Shown piece by piece: positions 27,242-34,017 of a DNA stretch of 34,017 nt. The notes beneath the pieces are model-generated. The model saw only the letters and a program-made list of their open reading frames with translations, did not search any database and had not been told where the DNA came from. A program made the translations under genes and the position numbers. Within the stretch, counting starts at the first letter, position 1. Each line of letters begins with the position of its first letter. The stretch is taken from the NCBI GenBank assembly GCA_965554225.1, contig CBEVZC010000021.1:1-34017 (forward strand). The letters run 5' to 3'. This stretch comes from BMS3ABIN04 sp965554225. GTDB lineage: Bacteria > Bacteroidota > Ignavibacteria > Ignavibacteriales > Melioribacteraceae.

Positions 27242-30200
27242 GTTATCTATAAAAATATTAACATTCCTTTTGATACTTTTGATTGGACAGATAAGAGCGA
27301 AGGAGAAATTACTCGGCTACTTGAAAAGCTTTCGATTGATGAAAGAACTACAGGGTTTAATTTGACAAAAGCTCCTTTGAGTAAGTTTAAAATAATTAAA
27401 ATTAATGATAAGGAATATTACTTTATTTGGAGTTATCATCATATACTTTTTGATGGTTGGTCAACACCCATTATATTCAAAGACTTTCTTGATAATTATG
27501 ATACTTTAGTTAATCACAATGAAGTACATATTATTCCGACGAGATCTTACAGAGATTTTATTGCATATCTTAAAAATCAAGATGAGAAAAAACAAAAAGT
27601 ATTCTGGGAAAAATATTTTAGAGATTTTGATTCTCCTACAAAATTGCCTTATTCTAAATTTGGAGTAACCAATAAAGGATACGATAAAGAGAGAAGGATT
27701 TTTTCTAATGATATTTCACAGAAAGTTCATTCTTTTTCAAAAGAGCGCAATATTACATTAAATACTATTTTTCAAGCCTCCTGGGCGCTGGTACTTAATA
27801 ATTATGTTTCACAAGATGATATAATGTTTGGCGTAACCGTTTCCGGTCGGTCTGCTGATTTGGAAGGGATACAAAATATTGTCGGACTGTTTATTAATAC
27901 AATCCCGATTAGAGTAAAGGTTGAAAAGAATAAAAAAATTATTGATTGGTTAAATGAAATTCAATTGTCTTTCTCGAAATTATTGCATTATGAATATACA
28001 CCGCTTGTGAATATTCACAAATGGAGCAATATTCCCGGTACTGAAGAAATGTTTAAAAGTATTCTTGTCGTTGAGAACTATCCGGTTGATGAAACTATTA
28101 AACAAGTTGAGAGTGAACTAAAGATTGAAAACTTAAAAGCAATTGAAAAAACAAATTATCCAATTACGTTAGCAGCTTCTCCTGGAACAACAATTGCATT
28201 TGATTTGGCATATCAAACCGAGTACTTTAAGAAAGAATCAATTCTTCGTTTGCTTGAACAACTTGAAACTGCAATGAGTTCATTTGTTGATAATTTTGAG
28301 AAGCCGCTAAATAAAATTTCAATTCTTACCAGTGAAGAAAAAGAAAAAATTAAAAGTTGGAGTGCCAACAGTAAACCTTTGCCTGAATCCAATATCATTC
28401 ATGAATGGTTTGAAAAGATTGCAGAAGAATATCCTGAATCAATTGCAATGACTTTTAATGGGAAAGCTTTAACATATTCGGAGCTTAACGCTAAGGCTAA
28501 CAAGCTAAGCCATTATTTAATTAATTTAGGAACTAATGCTGAAGATATAGTTGGTATATGTATTGGTAAATCGTTTGAAATGGTAATTGCATCCATTGCG
28601 GTTCTAAAGGTCGGCGCGGCATTTGTCCCTTTGGATCCCTCATATCCGGAGGAAAGATTAAACTATATCATAAAAGATGCAAGAGTTAAGTTATTAATTA
28701 CAAATGCAAATAATGATGAACTGTTCCATGATAGAACTATTCCCATTGTAAATATTGATAAAACAAAAAGTGAAATAGAACATTATGGTATTGAAAATCC
28801 TAATTCTGATGTTGAACCGAATAACTTAGCTTATATAATTTATACATCCGGTTCAACAGGCAAGCCAAAAGGAGTTATGCTTCAGCACGAGGGGTTCTGC
28901 AATTTAATTCAAAGAATGCACGAAGATTTTATTGTCAAAAAGAATTCGTCCGTTCTGCAATTTGCTTCCTACAGTTTTGATGCTTCCATCGCCGAAATTT
29001 TTATGCCATTGTTAATAGGAGCAACGCTTTCAATTATTGATAAGGAACTAGCCATTTCTCCCGGTTTACTAATTGACTTTATGAATCAAAACAAAGTGAC
29101 ACATGCTACACTGCCACCTTCGGTACTTTCATTAGTTGACGAAACTAAAATCGATGGAGGAAAAACTTTTATCTCTGTTGGAGATTCCTGCAGCTGGAGT
29201 ATTGCAGAAAGATTTATTGATAAGGTAAGACTGTTAAATGGATATGGACCGACTGAAGCAAGCGTAGGAACTTCTTGGGATGTTGTGAAGTTAGAAGACA
29301 AGAACTCATCTTTAACCGCTCCCATTGGTAAACCAATTGGTAATTCAAAAATATATTTATTAAATAAAGAATTAACATCGGTTCCAATTGGCGGAGTAGG
29401 AGAAATATTTATCGGCGGCTTAGGTTTAGCAAGAGGATACTTTAATCGGCCTGACTTAACAGCAGAAAAGTTCTTGCCTGATCCGTTTTCTCTTGTTAAA
29501 GGAGCAAGAATGTACAGAACCGGCGATACTGCAAGATACCTTAATGATGGAACCATCGAGTTTATCGGCAGAGTTGATTTCCAAGTTAAGATTAGAGGCT
29601 TTAGAATTGAACTTGGTGAAATTGAAGCTCAATTAAATTCTCTCGGTCCGGTTAAAAGTAGTATTGTTGTTGCTAGTAAGGATAACTTGGGCAATGAGAA
29701 GTTAATCGGTTACATTATTTCGGATGATAAAAAAGTAGATGCGGAAGAGATTAAAAATCTTTTACGTAACAATTTACCTGAATATATGATTCCGTATACG
29801 ATTGTTCACCTAAATGAATTTCCACTTACTCCAAATGGTAAAGTCGATAGAAAAACACTTCCCAAGCCGGATGATTTAGCAGTAAGTGAATTTGACGAAT
29901 CTCCTAATAATGCGAATGAAGAAATAATCGCAAATATTTGGAAAGATATTTTAAAACTTAAAAATATTGGTATAAACCAAAACATTTTTGAAATTGGAGG
30001 ACATTCACTACTTGCAACTCAAGTAATATCAAGGTTAAATGAATCTTTCAATATTCAGTTCCCGATTAAATATATTTTTGAATATCCCACTATTTCTTCA
30101 TTAGCAAAAGAAATTGAGAAGTATAAATTAAGTGATAAAGTAAATTTACAACCGATTGTAAAAGTCAGCAGAGAACAAAAGTTGCCTTTATCCTTTTCTC

Positions 30201-33200
30201 AAAAACGTCTTTGGTTTTTAAATGAATTAAAACCAAATGATCCGTCGTACAATATTACAAGTGCTTTTAAGTTGATTGGCAGTTTAAATACCGATGCTTT
30301 ATTTAATAGTATTAATCAAATAGTTAATAAACACGAAGTTTTACGAACTGTTTTTCTAGATGACCACGGACAACCTTATCAAAAAATACTTGATGAAATA
30401 AAATTAGAGATTAAGCAAAAGGATTTCAGTAATTTAAGTGAAAGTGAAGCTGAAATAAATACTAAAAATATTGCAATCAATGAAGCTCGCTCAACGTTCA
30501 ATTTAAGTACCGGACCTCTATTGAAAGTTTCATTATTTAAGATAAGTGATACTAAACATATACTGATCCTTACAATTCATCATATAATTGCAGATGGTTG
30601 GTCAATTCCTATTTTAATTAAGGATATTGCCGAATTTTATAACCAAAAAGTAAAGGATATAGATGTAAAATCTAATGAACTTCCAATCCAATTTGCCGAT
30701 TATGCCGTATGGCAGCAATCTTATTTGGAGAGTGAAGTTTATAAAACCCAGCTGCAGTACTGGAAAAATCAACTTATCGGAATTCCGCCATTACTTGAAT
30801 TACCCTTGGATAAACAGAGACCTTCAATCCAAACATCTAACGGAAATAGAATATCATTTACAATTGAACCTGAATTAGTTTCTGCATTGAATAGGATTAG
30901 TCAAAAAGAAGGCGTTACTCTATATATGACTATGCTTAGTTCTTTTCAGCTTTTACTTGCTAAATATTCAAACCAGAATGATATAGTTATTGGGACACCG
31001 ATTGCAGGAAGGAATAAAAAAGATATTGAAAACTTGGTAGGTTTCTTTGTTAATAATCTAGTTATACGGACAAAATTTGACGGACAACTAACATTCCGCA
31101 AATTACTAAAGCAAATCCGTAAAACCGCTTTGGATGCGTACTCAAATCAAGATTTACCATTTGAAAAATTAGTGGAAGAATTACAACCGTCTCGCGATAT
31201 GAGCCACGCACCGATTTTTCAAGTAATGTTTGTATTTCAGAATATTCCTTTTGATTCCGTTGGAATATCAGACATAAAACTTGAACCAATTGAAATTGAA
31301 ACCGGTACAACTACGTTTGATTTATCGTTAACTCTCTCACAAGGAAAGGATGAGATAAACGGTGTGTTTGAATTCAACACGGATTTATTTTACGAAACAA
31401 CAATCGAAAAGCTGATTCAACATTATAAATTACTTTTAACTAAGCTTATTAAAAATTTTAAAATTAAAGTTGATAAAATTGAATTAGTTACTGAAGAAGA
31501 AAAAAGCAAATTGTTAAATGAGTACAATAAAACTGAAGTTTTATTTGACGATAAGATAACCGTTCACAATACATTTGAAAATCTTGTGAATCAAAATCCG
31601 GATAATATTGCTTTATGTTTTTTTGATCCGTTAAATAATATAAATGAAAAATTAACTTATTCCCATTTAGACAAAAGAGCAAACAAGTTAGCTCGTTTTT
31701 TGCTTTCAAAAGGGATAGCTTTGGAAGATAAAGTTGCTATATGTTTAGATCGTTCTTTCGATTTAACTATATCTGTACTTGCTGTAATGAAGGCGGGTGG
31801 AACGTTTTTGCCTATTGACCCTTATTACCCAAACGATCGCATTAAATATATGATAGATGATTCCGCAGCCAAATTTATTTTAACAACGAAAGACTTATTA
31901 CCAAAGATTGATAATAATAATAAAAATTTAGTTGTTCTTGATGAAATTAATTTGGAGAATTTATCTGAAGATAGCTTAAAATTAGATATTTATTCTGATA
32001 ATTTGGCTTATATAATTTATACATCCGGTTCAACCGGTCGCCCCAAAGGTACAATGCTTGCTCATAAAGGTTTAATTAACCTTGCGAATATGCAAAGGAA
32101 AGCTTTTGATATAACAGCCAAAAGCAAGGTGATGCAGTTTTCATCATTAAGTTTTGATGCATCCGTTTGGGAAACCGTTATGGCATTATTAAATGGCGCA
32201 ACTTTGCAGCTTACTACAAAAGATGTTGTTTCATCCGGAGAAGAGTTATCTAATTTAATCGAATCGGAAAAAGTAACTACTATAACTTTACCTCCTTCTG
32301 TACTTTCTGTCTTGAAGCAGAAAGAATTACCGGAATTGAAAACTATAATTACAGCTGGCGAGGCAGTCTCAAACGAGTTAGTGCATAAATGGGGAAGTAA
32401 TAGAAAATTTTTCAATGCATACGGACCAACCGAAACTACGGTTTGTGCTTCAATGTATTTATGTAATGAAAAGACTTATCCTAAAGGTCCCCCGATTGGA
32501 AAACCGATTGATAATTTCAGATTATATGTTCTTGATCGGAACTTAAATCTTGTTCCTGAAGGAATCCCCGGGGAATTATGTATTGGAGGTGCGGGCTTGG
32601 CAAGAGGCTACTTAAATAAACCGGATTTTACTTCCGATAAGTTTATACCCGATCCGTTTAGTGGAATAAAGGGTGCACGAATTTATAAAACCGGCGATTT
32701 AGTAAGATATTTACCGGATGGAAACATAGAATTCCTAGGAAGAATTGACCAGCAGGTTAAAGTAAGAGGTTTTAGAATTGAGCTTGGTGAAATTGATGCA
32801 CAAATTAGAAAAATTGATGACGTTTTTGATACTACTGTGGTTGTTAGAGAAAGTGCCGGTGAAGCAAAACAAATTGTTGCTTATTTAGTCCTTACAGATA
32901 ATAGTGAATTTGATATCCAAAAATACAGAAGCATTTTAGGTAATGTTTTACCCGATTATATGATACCTTCCGCTTTTGTTAAGTTAAATAAAATACCTCT
33001 TACGCCGAACGGTAAAGTTGATAAAGCTGCATTGCCGGTTCCGCAAATTTCAAGTATGGATTTGGGAGTTGAGTATATTGAACCGAGAGATGATACTGAA
33101 ATAAAGTTAGTTGAAATTGCAAAGAAACTGTTAAGTGCTGATAAAATCGGAGTTTTGGATAACTTCTTTATGTTAGGAGGTCATTCACTGCTTGCTACAC

Positions 33201-33394
33201 AATTCATTTCGCACATTCGAGAAGAGTTTAGTCTTGAACTACCGTTAAGGCAAATTTTTGAAACACCAACTATAGAAGGTATTGCATTTGCAGTTAAGAA
33301 AGCAATTAAAAACAAGGAAAATACTAAGTTGCAACCGGCAATAAAAAAGATTTCGCGTGAATCGATGAAAATTAATCGTTCCGATATTTCATAA
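27242..33394 (+). CDS. NRPS, main part of the interrupted gene: C(D-L)-A8-T-C-A9(Phe)-T
   Basis: Same frame as 27014, beyond the TAA; the first possible restart is TTG at 27362, which would lose about 116 residues of the C domain. Domains, with residues numbered from 27362: D-L C domain (HHILFDG 26-32, SGRSADLEG); A8 (SGSTGKPKG near 500, NGYGPTEASVG near 625); carrier (IGGHS, Ser882); L-L C domain (HHIIADG from 1073, IGTPIAGR, NQDLPFE); A9 (SGSTGRPKG, NAYGPTETTVC near 1686); carrier (LGGHS, Ser1942). The A8 pocket, DAATIVGVGK, is non-polar and unassigned; A9 (DAWTIAAVCK) is Phe-like. The C-terminus (LQPAIKKISRES...) is basic and resembles the T-to-C linker within this same protein (LQPIVKVSREQ). 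If the TAA is real, the truncated first C domain would probably not accept the D-peptide from the gene at 19137. Confidence 0.93.
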   Translation, partial: VIYKNINIPFDTFDWTDKSEGEITRLLEKLSIDERTTGFNLTKAPLSKFKIIKINDKEYYFIWSYHHILFDGWSTPIIFKDFLDNYDTLVNHNEVHIIPTRSYRDFIAYLKNQDEKKQKVFWEKYFRDFDSPTKLPYSKFGVTNKGYDKERRIFSNDISQKVHSFSKERNITLNTIFQASWALVLNNYVSQDDIMFGVTVSGRSADLEGIQNIVGLFINTIPIRVKVEKNKKIIDWLNEIQLSFSKLLHYEYTPLVNIHKWSNIPGTEEMFKSILVVENYPVDETIKQVESELKIENLKAIEKTNYPITLAASPGTTIAFDLAYQTEYFKKESILRLLEQLETAMSSFVDNFEKPLNKISILTSEEKEKIKSWSANSKPLPESNIIHEWFEKIAEEYPESIAMTFNGKALTYSELNAKANKLSHYLINLGTNAEDIVGICIGKSFEMVIASIAVLKVGAAFVPLDPSYPEERLNYIIKDARVKLLITNANNDELFHDRTIPIVNIDKTKSEIEHYGIENPNSDVEPNNLAYIIYTSGSTGKPKGVMLQHEGFCNLIQRMHEDFIVKKNSSVLQFASYSFDASIAEIFMPLLIGATLSIIDKELAISPGLLIDFMNQNKVTHATLPPSVLSLVDETKIDGGKTFISVGDSCSWSIAERFIDKVRLLNGYGPTEASVGTSWDVVKLEDKNSSLTAPIGKPIGNSKIYLLNKELTSVPIGGVGEIFIGGLGLARGYFNRPDLTAEKFLPDPFSLVKGARMYRTGDTARYLNDGTIEFIGRVDFQVKIRGFRIELGEIEAQLNSLGPVKSSIVVASKDNLGNEKLIGYIISDDKKVDAEEIKNLLRNNLPEYMIPYTIVHLNEFPLTPNGKVDRKTLPKPDDLAVSEFDESPNNANEEIIANIWKDILKLKNIGINQNIFEIGGHSLLATQVISRLNESFNIQFPIKYIFEYPTISSLAKEIEKYKLSDKVNLQPIVKVSREQKLPLSFSQKRLWFLNELKPNDPSYNITSAFKLIGSLNTDALFNSINQIVNKHEVLRTVFLDDHGQPYQKILDEIKLEIKQKDFSNLSESEAEINTKNIAINEARSTFNLSTGPLLKVSLFKISDTKHILILTIHHIIADGWSIPILIKDIAEFYNQKVKDIDVKSNELPIQFADYAVWQQSYLESEVYKTQLQYWKNQLIGIPPLLELPLDKQRPSIQTSNGNRISFTIEPELVSALNRISQKEGVTLYMTMLSSFQLLLAKYSNQNDIVIGTPIAGRNKKDIENLVGFFVNNLVIRTKFDGQLTFRKLLKQIRKTALDAYSNQDLPFEKLVEELQPSRDMSHAPIFQVMFVFQNIPFDSVGISDIKLEPIEIETGTTTFDLSLTLSQGKDEINGVFEFNTDLFYETTIEKLIQHYKLLLTKLIKNFKIKVDKIELVTEEEKSKLLNEYNKTEVLFDDKITVHNTFENLVNQNPDNIALCFFDPLNNINEKLTYSHLDKRANKLARFLLSKGIALEDKVAICLDRSFDLTISVLAVMKAGGTFLPIDPYYPNDRIKYMIDDSAAKFILTTKDLLPKIDNNNKNLVVLDEINLENLSEDSLKLDIYSDNLAYIIYTSGSTGRPKGTMLAHKGLINLANMQRKAFDITAKSKVMQFSSLSFDASVWETVMALLNGATLQLTTKDVVSSGEELSNLIESEKVTTITLPPSVLSVLKQKELPELKTIITAGEAVSNELVHKWGSNRKFFNAYGPTETTVCASMYLCNEKTYPKGPPIGKPIDNFRLYVLDRNLNLVPEGIPGELCIGGAGLARGYLNKPDFTSDKFIPDPFSGIKGARIYKTGDLVRYLPDGNIEFLGRIDQQVKVRGFRIELGEIDAQIRKIDDVFDTTVVVRESAGEAKQIVAYLVLTDNSEFDIQKYRSILGNVLPDYMIPSAFVKLNKIPLTPNGKVDKAALPVPQISSMDLGVEYIEPRDDTEIKLVEIAKKLLSADKIGVLDNFFMLGGHSLLATQFISHIREEFSLELPLRQIFETPTIEGIAFAVKKAIKNKENTKLQPAIKKISRESMKINRSDIS

Positions 33395-33417
33395 ATGTTA
33401 GAAAGTTTAAGTATCAA

Positions 33418-34017
33418 ATGGCAGAAATAAAAGAAGAAAACATAGATCAATCAAGTACCCCTGAAGAAGCGATAGTCTTTCCAACTTCGTATGCCCAAAG
33501 AAGAATGTGGTTTATGGATCAGTTTGAACCGGGAAGTCCTTATTATAACATTCCAATGGCAATGCGGTTAAAAGGGAAGTTCGATTATGCAATATTTGAA
33601 AGAACAATTAACGAAATCATCAAAAGACACGAAAGCTTAAGAACTACATTTTCAAGCATTGATGGTAATCCCGTTCAAGTAATCTCAGAATCATATATAC
33701 TGGATATTCCCGTAATTGATTTAACAGGATTGCAAACCGATATAGAAAATAAAATTGAAAACCTAGCTAGGGTAGAAGCAAGAAAACCATTTGATATCTC
33801 CAACCTTCCGCTGCTTCGCGCTAGTATTCTAAGAGTAAATAACGAAGATAATGTAGTGCTATTAACAATGCATCACATTGTTTCAGATGGTTGGTCGATG
33901 GGTGTTTTGGCTAACGAAATCACAACATTGTATCGCGCATTTTTTTTAGATCAACCGTCTACTTTACCTGAGCTTGAAATTCAGTATGCGGACTTTTCTT
34001 TTTGGCAGCAGGAATAT
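33418..34017 (+). CDS. NRPS, start of a further C domain, 3' end outside window
   Basis: Open from ATG 33418 to the last base (200 codons) with no stop. It reads MAEIKEENIDQSSTPEEA, then FPTSYAQRRMWFMDQFEPG (C1 motif), KRHESLRTTF (C2) and HHIVSDGWS (C3), the pattern of an L-L type condensation domain; about half the domain is present. It would take the peptide from the carrier at the end of the gene at 27014. The short acidic N-terminus lacks the LSPEKRALLEKKL helix of the other L-L-starting proteins and may pair with the basic tail of the preceding protein. Upstream in this frame there is a stop at 33373-33375 and no better start; the Shine-Dalgarno sequence is weak. The rest of the protein is unknown. 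Confidence 0.93.
   Translation, partial: MAEIKEENIDQSSTPEEAIVFPTSYAQRRMWFMDQFEPGSPYYNIPMAMRLKGKFDYAIFERTINEIIKRHESLRTTFSSIDGNPVQVISESYILDIPVIDLTGLQTDIENKIENLARVEARKPFDISNLPLLRASILRVNNEDNVVLLTMHHIVSDGWSMGVLANEITTLYRAFFLDQPSTLPELEIQYADFSFWQQEY

Noticed and set aside
27180..27365. A 61-residue plus-strand frame over the gene 5 stop codon
   Set aside because: It is in another frame and shows no homology, while the original frame continues as a C domain past the TAA.
1950..32800. Near-identical DNA string encoding RGFRIELGEIE repeated through the window
   Set aside because: It is the conserved A8 motif of each adenylation domain, not a mobile or regulatory repeat.
33395..33430. Eleven-codon frame starting with ATG at 33395
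   Set aside because: It overlaps the true ATG at 33418 and has no support as a gene or leader peptide.
393..33450. Open frames on the minus strand and short overlapping plus-strand frames, for example 29086-29556 (-), 10859-11185 (-), 32062-32415 (-)
   Set aside because: All lie inside long NRPS frames with complete domain motifs; none has a recognisable motif or a start context of its own.
1..34017. Thioesterase or reductase release domain, promoters, terminators, insertion sequences
   Set aside because: No such motifs found; gaps between genes are 26 bases or less, leaving no room for them.

Overview
The window is one continuous block of non-ribosomal peptide synthetase (NRPS) genes. All are on the + strand and are separated by at most about 26 bases or overlapping, so it reads as the middle of a single operon. 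The DNA is AT-rich (hand counts of single 60-base lines range from about 17% to 45% G+C), and most starts have only weak Shine-Dalgarno sequences. This would suit an AT-rich Bacteroidota/Ignavibacteria-type or similar bacterium, but the sequence does not fix the phylum. No promoter, terminator, tRNA, rRNA, CRISPR array or transposase is visible, and no thioesterase, MbtH, phosphopantetheinyl transferase or transporter gene lies inside the window. Both ends cut through genes.

Layout: (1) 1-2544, C(partial)-A1-T; (2) 2560-12693, C-A2-T-ST-T-ST-C-A3-T-E, a 3377-residue protein carrying two sulfotransferase (ST) domains, each with its own carrier domain; (3) 12686-19122, C-A4-T-C-A5-T, broken by a -1 frameshift near 15041 inside A4; (4) 19137-27011, C-A6-T-C-A7-T-E; (5) 27014-33394, C-A8-T-C-A9-T, interrupted by an in-frame TAA at 27239-27241 inside its first C domain; (6) 33418 to the window end, the start of another C domain. 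Some genes end in an epimerization (E) domain with a COM-like tail. Each is followed by a gene that starts with a D-L type C domain (2 to 3 and 4 to 5), so gene order and stereochemistry agree with a collinear assembly line.

Specificity pockets read by eye against the GrsA-PheA positions: A1 DAENIGAITK (unassigned, acidic residue present), A2 DGMYFGGIYK and A3 DVYYMGGICK (an unusual related pair, unassigned), A4 DATKVGEVGK (Asn/Asp-like), A5 DAWTIAAVCK (Phe), A6 DFWNIGMVHK (canonical Thr), A7 DTEDIGTIVK (acidic pocket, perhaps a basic side chain), A8 DAATIVGVGK (unassigned, non-polar), A9 DAWTIAAVCK (Phe). The partial peptide implied is ...X1-X2-D-X3-Asn-Phe-Thr-D-X7-X8-Phe-..., with sulfotransferase chemistry around residue X2.

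The most unusual element is the tandem carrier-sulfotransferase pair inside gene 2. It looks like the curacin CurM / olefin synthase kind of ST, but sits in the middle of a peptide-extending NRPS and is duplicated with an exact 422-residue period between ST motifs. The two reading-frame lesions in genes 3 and 5 are the other main point: sequencing errors, decay of the pathway, or (gene 3) possible recoding at a TTTAAAT heptamer.
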